A DNA stretch of 64,000 bases from an uncultured Chloroflexota bacterium (GCA_902791025.1 CADATZ010000002.1:1-64000), one strand, 5' to 3'. Shown: positions 33,683 to 41,388, counted from the stretch's first letter. The notes: generated by a model not told the origin, from the sequence alone. Numbers and translations: made by a program.

Positions 33683-34321
33683 CTAATTTCCCCAACTTGT
33701 TTCCTCATGAGAAACATCCATTCTGCTGTATGCAACAGTCAGGTTTTCACAAAGTACTTGTGATTCGTTGATCTTATAAGCAACTAATTCTCCAGTTCTT
33801 GCTGCTCCTTCAAGATCAATATCATATGTACCCAAATTCCATTTGATAGGAATGGCATCCCGAAGAGTATATACCATATGATCTTTATCACGTCCAACTT
33901 TGATTTCAAAATTTGCTGTTTGAACTCCACCCTGATCGATTCCATTGATCAGCCATTCCAAAAAGGGTTCAGTTGAGCAATAAAAATGAACAAATTCAAT
34001 TTCAGTATATGACTTTGGACCGGGCACTTTCGCAATATACAATCCATTTCCACCGGAGCGATGCGGTTCTGCTTCCCGTCTTACTTCAACCATATAAATA
34101 GATGCACAATATTTCATCGGGATGGAAGTACCACCAACATTAAGAAATACACGGAACTCACCTTGTTTAATCGCTTCAGTTTCTTTTTTTTTGTTATAAG
34201 CCTGCAGAGCTTTACCAATTGTTGACTTTGGGGGTTCTTCCGGAGACCCTGAAGTTGGTATAAGGATCGTGTTGTTGAAAATGTTTGCGGCGTCTGACAT
34301 ATCACCTCTGATAAAAATCAA
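33683..34321 (-). CDS. gp19-type tail tube-family protein, paralogue 4
   Basis: A 212-residue member of the phage tail tube family (gp19/TIGR02241-like). The N-terminal 45 residues are an extension, followed by the family core: FRVFLNVGGTSIPMKYCASIYM, the GPKSYTEIEFVH strand, EWLINGI, and the late DAIPIKWNLGTYDIDL and VAYKINESQVLCENLTVAYS. Compared with the major tube it has longer loops and N-terminus. It overlaps the upstream paralogue by 4 bases. In PVC a second tube protein (Pvc5) starts the tube at the hub; this one may have such a junction role. Confidence 0.8.
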   Translation of the reverse strand: MIFIRGDMSDAANIFNNTILIPTSGSPEEPPKSTIGKALQAYNKKKETEAIKQGEFRVFLNVGGTSIPMKYCASIYMVEVRREAEPHRSGGNGLYIAKVPGPKSYTEIEFVHFYCSTEPFLEWLINGIDQGGVQTANFEIKVGRDKDHMVYTLRDAIPIKWNLGTYDIDLEGAARTGELVAYKINESQVLCENLTVAYSRMDVSHEETSWGN

Positions 34322-34881
34322 CTATTTTTTGATTGAAAAGCTAAACTTGAAAATGTTATCGTCACCAGTTCTACCAGCGGATCATTCCCACCTACTCCCA
34401 GAGGACCGATAGACCAGGCAATAGGGAATGCATCATGCAGAGTGAATATTATTGTCTTACCGGTTGGCAATTTAAAATACAACTCCATATCAAGGCGTGC
34501 CTGTCCCCCGCTTGTAACGCCGCTGTTCAGCCAATCCAGGAAAAATCTGTCGTTGGTGTACAAATGCTTCATTCTAATATCATTGTAAGATATCTGTCCA
34601 GGCAAATTGACCACATAATCACTGCCTGCATTCGGTTTGGCTTCATATTCCCGAGTCATTCCGAATCCGGATACTTCCTGAACGCGGATAAATTTTTCCG
34701 ACTGAGTATCATTTATTTTCAGATAAATATCGTATGTAAAGTTTTTTTTATCTGTCGGAAGTTTATTTACAGCTTCAAGCTTACCTGATATGTCGTATTT
34801 CTCCAATGGATTTTCAGCCGGCAATCCGTCAGAGGAGGGAATTAGTATATTCGTAGTTAATATATCTTTTATACTTGGCAT
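34318..34881 (-). CDS. gp19-type tail tube-family protein, paralogue 3
   Basis: A 187-residue tube-family protein with an N-terminal extension (SIKDILTTNILIPSSDG, shared in style with paralogue 4). The core follows: FIRVQEVSGFGMTREYEA, PGQISYNDIRMKHLYTNDRFFLDWLNSG, then DAFPIAWSIGPLGVGG and VELVTITFSSL. The pattern G-ISYN-I--KH replaces the G--TW-PITL-RG of the major tube. It overlaps paralogue 4 by 4 bases and probably forms a heteromeric tube-hub junction with it. That pairing is inferred from coupling and shared extensions. Confidence 0.82.
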   Translation of the reverse strand: MPSIKDILTTNILIPSSDGLPAENPLEKYDISGKLEAVNKLPTDKKNFTYDIYLKINDTQSEKFIRVQEVSGFGMTREYEAKPNAGSDYVVNLPGQISYNDIRMKHLYTNDRFFLDWLNSGVTSGGQARLDMELYFKLPTGKTIIFTLHDAFPIAWSIGPLGVGGNDPLVELVTITFSSLAFQSKNS

Positions 34882-34965
34882 AATAATTAAATCCTGAATA
34901 AGTTAAAAAGCTATAGTTTATCGCTTATCCTTATCTTTTATATTTTATTACCAAACCAATCAAAA

Positions 34966-35112
34966 TTATCCTGACCGATCTCTTGCCTGCCTCATGGCTT
35001 CTTTAAGTTTCCGAACCACCAGCCGGGCAAGGAAATCCAAATCCTGCTCGGATAATTTTTCCACGTTAATACGTAATTTGTCGCTTTCCACAGCTTGTGT
35101 TACTTCAGCCAT
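34966..35112 (-). CDS. Small 48-residue helical eCIS protein
   Basis: An intact frame from ATG 35112 (MAEVTQAVES) to TAA at 34966. It contains a predicted helix with LRINVEKLSEQDLDFLARL and a basic second half ending in RQARDRSG. Its DLDFLARLVVRKLKEAM segment resembles the C-terminal module of the QRE protein (DLDMLADKLLPRIKRIM). Both are hydrophobic-heptad helices followed by basic residues. It sits in order between the small gene at 35172 and a tube paralogue. No clear ribosome site is seen. Small genes of this kind are usual in eCIS loci, but I cannot name the family. Confidence 0.65.
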   Translation of the reverse strand: MAEVTQAVESDKLRINVEKLSEQDLDFLARLVVRKLKEAMRQARDRSG

Positions 35113-35171
35113 AATTCTTTATGTCAGCAGATGCCATCTCCCGTTATACGATATTTCACAACAAAAAAAGA

Positions 35172-35327
35172 TTACGAACTCATTCTTTGATTAATATCGG
35201 CTATCTCCTTCACCCATTCCAGCCGTGAACGATGATCCAAGGAAAGAATCTCGTCCGGTTGCCAATGGAAGAAATATGCAATATAGGCTACCTCTTTACG
35301 GAGCTGATCCAGGGGATAGCCGATCAC
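35172..35327 (-). CDS. Small 51-residue eCIS/tail protein (DUF6760-like; cf. Pvc6)
   Basis: A frame from GTG 35327 to TAA at 35172. The GTG overlaps the TGA of the preceding gene (GTGA), and a G-rich ribosome site (GGGGGGGGAG) lies just ahead. The peptide has GYPLDQLRKEVAYIAYFFHW, then PDEILSLDHRSRLEWVKEIADINQR, the pattern of DUF6760 proteins, which occur next to tail and eCIS genes. PVC and Afp also have a small gene (Pvc6/Afp6) at about this place. It may be an assembly factor coupled to the zinc-motif protein upstream. Confidence 0.8.
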   Translation of the reverse strand: MIGYPLDQLRKEVAYIAYFFHWQPDEILSLDHRSRLEWVKEIADINQRMSS

Positions 35328-35692
35328 TCCCCCCCCGGCGCTGCAAGATCCACTTCAAAAGGTTCTCCGCAATGCGGGCAGGCATATTTTCGTTTTGTTG
35401 TACCACTTTCGTTGATCGTCCGGTAAAATTCCTGTAAATATGTCAGATCCGCAGCAAAAAGATTTTCAATTGTGCTTGCGGTAATTATCGATTCCGGGCC
35501 TAATTGTGTAATCACACGACTTAATAGAAGAATCACTACATAGGCGTCGTTATTTCGCGTGCGCATGTCACTTAACACCTGAATCTCATCCAATGCTGTC
35601 GCCAGGCGCATGGTACCGTTTTTATACAACTGCCCATCTGAGCCAATATACCCCATTGGCAGTGTAAACTCGAATTCTGTTTGAAAAGCCAT
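35324..35692 (-). CDS. eCIS tail-assembly protein with C-terminal CxxC motif
   Basis: A 122-residue protein. The N-terminal part (FEFTLPMGYIGSDGQLYKNGTMRLATALDEI) is typical of small tail assembly proteins between tube and hub genes. The middle is helical (AYVVILLLSRVITQLG, LFAADLTYLQEFYRTIN). The end is a half zinc-ribbon, YACPHCGEPFEV, with one CxxC pair only, so metal binding would need a dimer or a partner. It is translationally coupled to the 51-residue gene downstream. A chaperone role by analogy with phage tail assembly chaperones is inference. Confidence 0.78.
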   Translation of the reverse strand: MAFQTEFEFTLPMGYIGSDGQLYKNGTMRLATALDEIQVLSDMRTRNNDAYVVILLLSRVITQLGPESIITASTIENLFAADLTYLQEFYRTINESGTTKRKYACPHCGEPFEVDLAAPGGE

Positions 35693-35703
35693 ATTATTCT
35701 CCG

Positions 35704-35780
35704 GGTCTCAGGTTTCAGGTTTCGGGTATCAATGTTGATATTTTTCCCGGCAATGATACCGGACATCTGAAACCTGCCAT
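35704..35780. repeat. Degenerate heptamer repeat with inverted arms (element 5)
   Basis: The left arm reads GGTCTCA, GGTTTCA, GGTTTCG, GGTATCA. The right arm has TGATACC and TGAAACC, the exact complements of GGTATCA and GGTTTCA. It lies between a tube paralogue and the CxxC protein, inside the eCIS operon. Confidence 0.8.
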
Positions 35781-35786
35781 CCTAAA

Positions 35787-36293
35787 TTATCCCATAACCT
35801 CATGCAATTGATTATTCCCGTCATGGACGACCATGCTCTCAAATTGCAGTGTCATATCTATTTTCATCGGCGTAGGAGAATCACCTACTTCCATACCGCT
35901 AAGCTGCCATGAAGCTGGGAAACAATTGATAAGATCCCATCTTAGCCAGATATTACCTTTATCAGGGTCATTCTGATTGGATCCATATTTCAGCAGGCTG
36001 ATCGTAACATTACGTAATTCCGGTGACTTTCCGGTCTGAACATTGGAGAACCATTTAAGCCAGGGGCGTGCACCATCACCAAGAAGGATAGAAATGTTGA
36101 TCGGTTCCGTATAACTCTGCCCATATACATAGTGTTTTACCGGACCGCCTTTCAACGGATTCTCATAATAGGAAGAAGTTCCGCGTTTAACTGCTTGTGA
36201 ACTGATAGACAGCACATTACAGAGACCTTTGCTATCCCTCGATGTATCAGAAAATTCGATCATATATTGAAAATTAAGCCAAGGATCGCTCAT
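35787..36293 (-). CDS. gp19-type tail tube-family protein, paralogue 2
   Basis: A 168-residue tube-family protein: WLNFQYMIEFSDTSRDSKGLCNVLSISSQ, then YYENPLKGGPVKHYVYGQSYTEPINISILLGD in the place of the beta hairpin, WLKWFSNVQTGKSPELRNVTISLL, and the closing GMEVGDSPTPMKIDMTLQFESMVVHDG pattern, which matches the end of the major tube (DYMVEEITIVHEG). Slightly longer than the major tube. It is separated from it by 206 bases with two hairpins, so it is probably made in smaller amount. A likely Pvc5-type tube-initiation protein. Confidence 0.85.
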   Translation of the reverse strand: MSDPWLNFQYMIEFSDTSRDSKGLCNVLSISSQAVKRGTSSYYENPLKGGPVKHYVYGQSYTEPINISILLGDGARPWLKWFSNVQTGKSPELRNVTISLLKYGSNQNDPDKGNIWLRWDLINCFPASWQLSGMEVGDSPTPMKIDMTLQFESMVVHDGNNQLHEVMG

Positions 36294-36336
36294 CTTACTC
36301 CGGTCTGCTGAAAATATTTGGCTTCATTTGATAACA

Positions 36337-36373
36337 GATCATTCAATTGTGATTGAATCAGAATGAATGATCG
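36337..36373 (-). other. Intercistronic hairpin downstream of the tube gene (distal)
   Basis: GATCATTCA (36337-36345) pairs with TGAATGATC (36365-36373). A competing inner stem is ATTCAAT-TGTG-ATTGAAT (36341-36358). It lies in the 206-base gap between the major tube gene and its paralogue, where no ORF is visible. Confidence 0.6.
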
Positions 36374-36401
36374 ATGACGATCTAATTGCCAAATTTTATT
36401 C

Positions 36402-36429
36402 ATGGCCGCCGGTCACCCAACGGCCATGA
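36402..36429 (-). terminator. GC-rich hairpin after the tube gene, possible attenuator
   Basis: CATGGCCG (36402-36409) pairs with CGGCCATG (36422-36429), a perfect 8-bp stem. On the minus strand it is followed by AATAAAATTT rather than a U-run, so termination would be partial. It may protect the tube mRNA 3' end and lower expression of the downstream eCIS genes. Confidence 0.5.
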
Positions 36430-36499
36430 CTTTTTATTAAATTCTTGCGCAAAGCGCTCAAATCGTTACAAAAACTTACGCTTTTGATCTCGATTCTAA

Positions 36500-36943
36500 T
36501 TACTTCTTGCGGACCATACCCTCATGGACGATGGTGATTTCTTCAACCATGTAGTCCGTTGAGTCGGAGGCCATTTCAGGACCGCTGATCTGGCTCGGCC
36601 AGGCATTGGTCAGATCCCACTGGGCAACCGGTTCCATGCTCTGGCTGTAAGCAATGATGGATGCATTGGTGCGGGCATCGTCGATCTTTCCATCGACAAC
36701 CATCTGACGCCAATCCCAAACATCTTTCAAATCAGTTACGCCGCGGCGAAGGGTGATCGGGTTCCAGGTCAAACGACCGGGGATCTGCTTAATGATCGGT
36801 TCGCCCTTTTCGGAGACGATCTTCTGGGTAATAACTTCGGTTTCGGACCCGATACCGCTGACGCTGGTGAAATAACCACTCAGTTTCCCGGAGACCTCTA
36901 ATCCATACTTAAACCCAACAACTGGATCTTTTACATCTGCCAT
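36500..36943 (-). CDS. Major inner tube protein (Pvc1/Afp1-like)
   Basis: A 147-residue gp19/Hcp-like tube subunit. It has VVGFKYGLEVSGKLSGYFTSVSGIGSETEV, split by the diagnostic SGIG turn, then PGRLTWNPITLRRGVTDLKDVWDWRQMVVDG, which carries the conserved TW-PITL-RG motif, and the closing W--TNAWPS-I-GPEM and EEITIVHEG strands. The length is that of Afp1/Pvc1. The gene directly follows the sheath gene, separated by a long hairpin, and is bracketed by RNA structures on both sides. Hexamers would stack into the tube inside the sheath. Confidence 0.93.
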   Translation of the reverse strand: MADVKDPVVGFKYGLEVSGKLSGYFTSVSGIGSETEVITQKIVSEKGEPIIKQIPGRLTWNPITLRRGVTDLKDVWDWRQMVVDGKIDDARTNASIIAYSQSMEPVAQWDLTNAWPSQISGPEMASDSTDYMVEEITIVHEGMVRKK

Positions 36944-37006
36944 TAGTTTACCTTCCTTATCTTTTCTGCTATCTTAACGATCGTTATGGCGTTACCCGAT
37001 ACCTTC

Positions 37007-37055
37007 GGGAATTGTTCAGACCAACACCTTCCGGGCATCTGACTGAACGATTCCC
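37007..37055 (-). other. Long hairpin between sheath and tube genes
   Basis: GGGAATTGTTCAG (37007-37019) pairs with CTGAACGATTCCC (37043-37055): 13 pairs with one wobble, closing a 23-base loop. It is flanked by imperfect direct copies of ATCTTAACGATCGTTA (about 36971 and 37061). It could be a processing site separating tube from sheath mRNA. Confidence 0.65.
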
Positions 37056-37087
37056 ATGGTATCTTGACGAATCGTTAGGTTAATTCA

Positions 37088-38749
37088 TTACTCAGCGTTC
37101 GGGCCGGCCCACTGACTGATGCGGAAGATCACGAATTCAGCAGGCTTGACAGGGCACATACCGATTTCGATGATCAGACGGCCAAGATCGCGGCTTTCCG
37201 GCGGATTCAATTCATCATCGACCTTCACATAGAAAGCTTCAGACGGAGTGTTACCGAACAGAGCGCCGTCACGCCATACGCCGCGCAGGAACGCGGTGAT
37301 ATCGCGGTCGACACGGGACCACAGAGCGCGGTCATTCGGTTCGAAAACGACCCACTGGGTACCATTTTCGATGGATTTCTCAACATAGTTGTAGAGACGG
37401 CGGACGTTGATGTAGCGCCATGCCGGATCAGAAGACAGAGTGCGGGCACCCCAGACGCGGATACCGCGGCCCGGGAACGCACGGATGCAGTTCACACCAT
37501 TCGGGTTCAGGGTATCCTGTTCACCCTTGGTTGTCTGGTAATCCAAACCAACTGCAAGAGAAACAACTTCATTGGCCGGAGCTTTGTGGACACCGCGGGT
37601 CGTATCGTTGCGGGCCCAGACACCGGCGATATGTCCGCTCGGCGGGATAGAAATGATCTTATCAGTGGCAGGATCGGAGACCTTGATCCACGGATAGTAC
37701 ATCGCAGCGTAGCTGGAATCGAAACCGGTGGTTTCCATACGCCAGGTCTTAACTTCCTGCGGAGTCATGTTCGGCGGGGTGTCAAGAATGGCAACACGAT
37801 CGCCGCAGCGTTCGCAGTGAGCGATCATCTGGGTCTGGACAGACTTGACCATTTCCAGATCGAGCTTTTCGCCCGGCATGGTGGTCATCAGATCAGGAAC
37901 AACAACCATCGTGACATCATCGAGAACTTCGAGACCGTCAACACCGGTACGTGCAGCAACATCACCATTGAATTCAGAAGCCTTCGGGGCAGCGAGCAAG
38001 TTCTGGTCCATAACCAGCATCTGTTCCTGTTCACGCGGAGTGGCAGCGGTAATGGAAGTTTCGAGAGCTTCAACATCAACGAATTTCGGGGCTTTGTTGT
38101 TCGGCCAGGCAACAGCGACCTTTGTACCAACGCTTTCCAGTTTAGCGCCTTCGAAGGATTCGAGGACAGTCCAACCGCCGTTCGGAGCCTTCTTTTCGAC
38201 AAAGAAGTCGAAAGTGCCGTTACCGGAAACAGTCGGAGTCGGAGCCGGAGTTTCAGGAGCCTTATTTTCTCCCTTTTCATCCTTCTTCGCTTCAGCCTTT
38301 ACCGGGGTAGAAGCAGGGGCTGCAATACCTTTTACGCCAGCGACACGCATGCGCAGCTGCATTGCATCAAATCCGGCCTTTTTTGCTTCAGCGCGAAGCG
38401 CAGGTTTGCCGGCAGCATTCAGCAGTGTTGCGGAAGCCTTCGGGAAGGTGCGGACAGAGCAGACATAACAGCGGGTACCGCCGTTTGAGAAGTAACCGTA
38501 CACAGCGTGCGGCAGCTTCAGGCCCGGCACAAATCCACCGAATTTGTCAACAAATTGAGTCCAGTTGGTAACGAGCTGCGGTTTGTTGAGCAAATTCTCA
38601 ACATACGGACCGTCACCATTGTCACGAACGATTTCAGCCTTTTCGGTGAAACCAACGAAAGCAGCCATAGCAGTTCCAACACCCTCAATCGGTTTTGGCC
38701 CGCGGTCTACTTCTTCAACATATACGCCCGGTGATAAATATTCTGGCAT
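37088..38749 (-). CDS. Contractile tail sheath protein
   Basis: A 553-residue sheath subunit. The N-terminus is typical (EYLSPGVYVEEVDRGPKPIEGVGTAMAAFVGFT), followed by LPHAVYGYFSNGGTRCYVCSVR. The conserved C-terminal assembly domain has PPSGHIAGVWARNDTTRGVHKAPANE, GIRVWGARTLSSDPAWRYINVRRL and the ending CPVKPAEFVIFRISQW. Between about residues 110 and 235 is an inserted surface domain with a Lys/Glu/Pro/Ala-rich linker (KAEAKKDEKGENKAPETPAP). Only one sheath gene is present, unlike the three of PVC and Afp. An AGGAGG site precedes ATG 38749. Confidence 0.96.
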   Translation of the reverse strand: MPEYLSPGVYVEEVDRGPKPIEGVGTAMAAFVGFTEKAEIVRDNGDGPYVENLLNKPQLVTNWTQFVDKFGGFVPGLKLPHAVYGYFSNGGTRCYVCSVRTFPKASATLLNAAGKPALRAEAKKAGFDAMQLRMRVAGVKGIAAPASTPVKAEAKKDEKGENKAPETPAPTPTVSGNGTFDFFVEKKAPNGGWTVLESFEGAKLESVGTKVAVAWPNNKAPKFVDVEALETSITAATPREQEQMLVMDQNLLAAPKASEFNGDVAARTGVDGLEVLDDVTMVVVPDLMTTMPGEKLDLEMVKSVQTQMIAHCERCGDRVAILDTPPNMTPQEVKTWRMETTGFDSSYAAMYYPWIKVSDPATDKIISIPPSGHIAGVWARNDTTRGVHKAPANEVVSLAVGLDYQTTKGEQDTLNPNGVNCIRAFPGRGIRVWGARTLSSDPAWRYINVRRLYNYVEKSIENGTQWVVFEPNDRALWSRVDRDITAFLRGVWRDGALFGNTPSEAFYVKVDDELNPPESRDLGRLIIEIGMCPVKPAEFVIFRISQWAGPNAE

Positions 38750-38814
38750 TTTTCCTCCTGAAAAATATAACCTTTCAATGATTTCAAGTTGTGAGCACCG
38801 ATTCTGTCAACGGT

Positions 38815-38855
38815 GACGGTTTTCCTGACTCGGGCGGAGTCAGACAAAAACCGTC
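38815..38855 (-). other. Long hairpin upstream of the sheath gene
   Basis: GACGGTTTT (38815-38823) pairs with AAAACCGTC (38847-38855), and inside it CTGACTC (38825-38831) with GAGTCAG (38837-38843). On the minus strand it lies just upstream of a TTGACA (38803-38808) with a poor -10 18 bases on (TGAAAT). It may end the upstream transcript or give the sheath mRNA a protected 5' end. Confidence 0.6.
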
Positions 38856-38891
38856 CCCTTTGACAAATATACCAGTGTTACATACTTAAAA

Positions 38892-39737
38892 TCATAATAC
38901 TACAGTTTTATCGTCCGCAGGGATAGAAATAACCTGACGTTTCAGGATCTTCCCGCGATACATTACATTCAGATGATACTTCCCTTCCGGCAGGGTCGGG
39001 AGCTTCACCCGATAATTCTCATCCACACTCAACTCTTCATTCCGTTCCACAAGAACGATTGTAAGCGTAGATGGATCATACTTCTTTGTAGAAATCATCA
39101 GACCTTCATCGTATTTCTTTACTTCATCTGATTCCGCGACAAGCGAATCACCGCCGGGAACAGACTGACCAACCATACGTTCAAAGGTACTGACCTGACG
39201 CTCAATGCGGGGGGCAAACGGATCGACAGTGATCGTCACCGTCAAAATAAAACCGGCATGAATATCATTACCGATAACACCCCAGATCTCTGTGATCTTC
39301 TCAGTCGGTCCATGTTCCGGCTGATAAACCGCAGCGTCCAGAACGACCGGAAACTGCTGTTTCTTCATTGCATCAGAGCAATACTTTTCCGGAATCGTTG
39401 GATTCCGCAAAAGCGTCATAAGTGTGTCCGAAAGCAGCAAATGTTCATCTTCCGGATCCTTCGTCCAGGCACTAAGCAGATAACGCAGATCTATCCGAAT
39501 AGGATTGCGGTGGATCTCCACCGTTCCATCATTCCGCGGAACCTGTCGATACTGTTCCGCACCGCGCAGGCGCAGATTTTCCCGGATATCAAAAAGGAAC
39601 AAGTCAATCGTCGGCCGGTTCAGACGGGAAGCCCAGTCACGGCTTGGCAGGTCATATTTGATATCCACGTTTTGACGGGAAACCGTCAAACTGTCAAGAA
39701 TCAAACCACGCAGTGCTTCATCAACATCCGAAATCAT
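38892..39737 (-). CDS. Tail terminator/cap protein, Pvc16-like (DUF4255)
   Basis: A 281-residue protein whose first 185 residues match the Pvc16 N-terminal (DUF4255) family: DVDEALRGLILDSLTVS, PTIDLFLFDIRENLRLRGAEQYRQ, RIDLRYLLSAWTKDPEDEHLLLSDTLMTLL. The C-terminal 70 residues form a beta domain (YDPSTLTIVLVERNEE, LPEGKYHLNVMYRGK), probably an immunoglobulin-like add-on. The cap stops tube and sheath growth at the far end. The gene lies 28 bases after the DUF4157 gene and 142 bases ahead of the sheath gene. Confidence 0.9.
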   Translation of the reverse strand: MISDVDEALRGLILDSLTVSRQNVDIKYDLPSRDWASRLNRPTIDLFLFDIRENLRLRGAEQYRQVPRNDGTVEIHRNPIRIDLRYLLSAWTKDPEDEHLLLSDTLMTLLRNPTIPEKYCSDAMKKQQFPVVLDAAVYQPEHGPTEKITEIWGVIGNDIHAGFILTVTITVDPFAPRIERQVSTFERMVGQSVPGGDSLVAESDEVKKYDEGLMISTKKYDPSTLTIVLVERNEELSVDENYRVKLPTLPEGKYHLNVMYRGKILKRQVISIPADDKTVVL

Positions 39738-39764
39738 TCGTTATGCCATCCTTTACTGTGCTTT

Positions 39765-41210
39765 TTATAAAAGATCACTCACATCATCAGCCTGCGGCTG
39801 TGCAGCCTGTGCCTGACCGCCAGAACCGGCTGAAACTCCTGATTTATTTCTGAGGAGCATCAGAATAGATTGCTTAATCTCATCTTCGGATTCACCATCC
39901 TTGAGTGATTCCTGGATCATCTTCATATGATTTGCTGCAATTTCACGTTTAAACAACAGATTCGTATATTTCGTTTTAAGCTGTGGATCAGCCTTAACCT
40001 CATTCCAAATGCTTGTAACCAAAGCATCTTGTTTTGACTTCAGCTCATTTGCTTTTGCAGCTTGTTCAGCTTCCGAATCTTGATCCGGAGCATTCGCTTT
40101 ATTTTTTGATGCAAACCAGGAATTGATCGAATTTCTTCCTCTGGCTTCCGCTTCAGCTTTCTTTTCCGGATCACTTTGAAAACCACCGAGTATTTTCCCA
40201 CCGATAGCAGAAAATATCGACGAAAAGAAAGTTTTTGTCTTTCCGCTGCGGTAACGGTTTACATCATCTTTTGTAATGGTCGCATCAACACTCTGCAGCA
40301 TCTGAAGCTGGTTTTTCGCTAAGTCTTTAGTTGTTGCCTTAAGACTCTCGATTTCATCTAATTTTCTGTTTATATTGTCTTGAAGACTTCTACTTTCATT
40401 TTCCGATTCCGATCTCGACAATTTTTTCTGAAGGTTTTTGAGTTCTTTATTCGCATTTGGGAGAATCTTTTCCTCATGGCTTTTAAGACTATTCTCAGTC
40501 AATGTATAATCGCGCTTCTGATTGTCAGGCATTTTTTCTATGGCGGCCTTGACTTTTTTATCACCGGCCATAAAATCACCCATCGCATCACCGAGACCAA
40601 TCGCGTTCAAAGCAGCGCCACCGAGAGCGCTTCCCAAATCACTCCAGAAACCGCGCTGGATCGTATTGGATGGAGCATAGGAACGCTGAACGCTGTCATC
40701 CTCTTTTTTGAGCTTCGGGTCAAATTCCCGCTGTGCCGTAGACTCCGCCTCATGTTCCTGTGCGGTATCGGCAGCACCTAATTTGAGCGGACCGGATGAT
40801 GCGTGCCCACCCTGCTGAACCACATGGGTCAGCTCATGGGTCATCGTCTGCTGATCGCGACCACCGCCATCCGGGTTGACTCCTTTTGAGAGAAACACAT
40901 CAGAACCAATCGTAAATGCACGGGCATTCAGGGAACGGCTGATCGTGTCGGACTGAGCGTCCGTATGCACATGGACATCACTCATATCCCGGCCGAACTT
41001 TTGAGAATAAAACTGGTTCTGCTTTTCAGAGAGTTTCTGTCCACCGCCGCGCATGCTTTGGATCTTCGCGGAAACTTCACCCGGCAGCATACCACCCTCC
41101 GGACCATTTACATCAGAAAGATCCCGCTGTACAGTCTCCTGTACCGGCGCAGCAGATTTTACAGCATCTTTCTTTACTTTTTTCTCTTCCTGTTCAGCAA
41201 ATTTGCCCAT
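39765..41210 (-). CDS. DUF4157 metallopeptidase-like eCIS protein
   Basis: A 481-residue protein. The DUF4157 domain covers about residues 45-140 (SQKFGRDMSDVHVHTDAQS, LNARAFTIGSDVFLSKG) and ends with the zinc-peptidase motif H125-E126-L-T-H129. QR motifs occur before and after it (VQRD, AQREFDP, VQRS, IQRG), like those of the QRE protein. A glycine-rich helix pair follows (SALGGAALNAIGLGDAMGDFMAG), then a long charged coiled region. DUF4157 is strongly linked to eCIS effectors in comparative surveys. No separate toxin domain is recognised, so it may be an effector with an unknown C-terminus or a processing peptidase. Confidence 0.85.
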   Translation of the reverse strand: MGKFAEQEEKKVKKDAVKSAAPVQETVQRDLSDVNGPEGGMLPGEVSAKIQSMRGGGQKLSEKQNQFYSQKFGRDMSDVHVHTDAQSDTISRSLNARAFTIGSDVFLSKGVNPDGGGRDQQTMTHELTHVVQQGGHASSGPLKLGAADTAQEHEAESTAQREFDPKLKKEDDSVQRSYAPSNTIQRGFWSDLGSALGGAALNAIGLGDAMGDFMAGDKKVKAAIEKMPDNQKRDYTLTENSLKSHEEKILPNANKELKNLQKKLSRSESENESRSLQDNINRKLDEIESLKATTKDLAKNQLQMLQSVDATITKDDVNRYRSGKTKTFFSSIFSAIGGKILGGFQSDPEKKAEAEARGRNSINSWFASKNKANAPDQDSEAEQAAKANELKSKQDALVTSIWNEVKADPQLKTKYTNLLFKREIAANHMKMIQESLKDGESEDEIKQSILMLLRNKSGVSAGSGGQAQAAQPQADDVSDLL

Positions 41211-41350
41211 ATTCCCTCAGGCTTTCTCAATCATTACTTAAAACATTCAGCGTACAGTTTTTTATAAATGAATAAATCGGATTGCATTTCCACTTATATC
41301 ATTTTCCTCATCAAGACGTCAAATCATTACAAAATTCTTTTCAATTCGTT

Positions 41351-41388
41351 ATTATATTTTCTTTATACCATAAATTTGACAGAGTCAA
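41351..41388 (-). promoter_or_regulatory. Promoter and operator region upstream of the DUF4157 gene
   Basis: In the 331-base gap 41211-41541 no gene is visible. The minus strand has TATAAT (41351-41356), TATAAA (41362-41367) and TTGACT (41383-41388). The last is part of a perfect dyad TTGAC-AGA-GTCAA (41376-41388). Spacing between boxes is not ideal (15 bases for the nearest pair). The leader would be about 130-140 bases. Confidence 0.45.
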
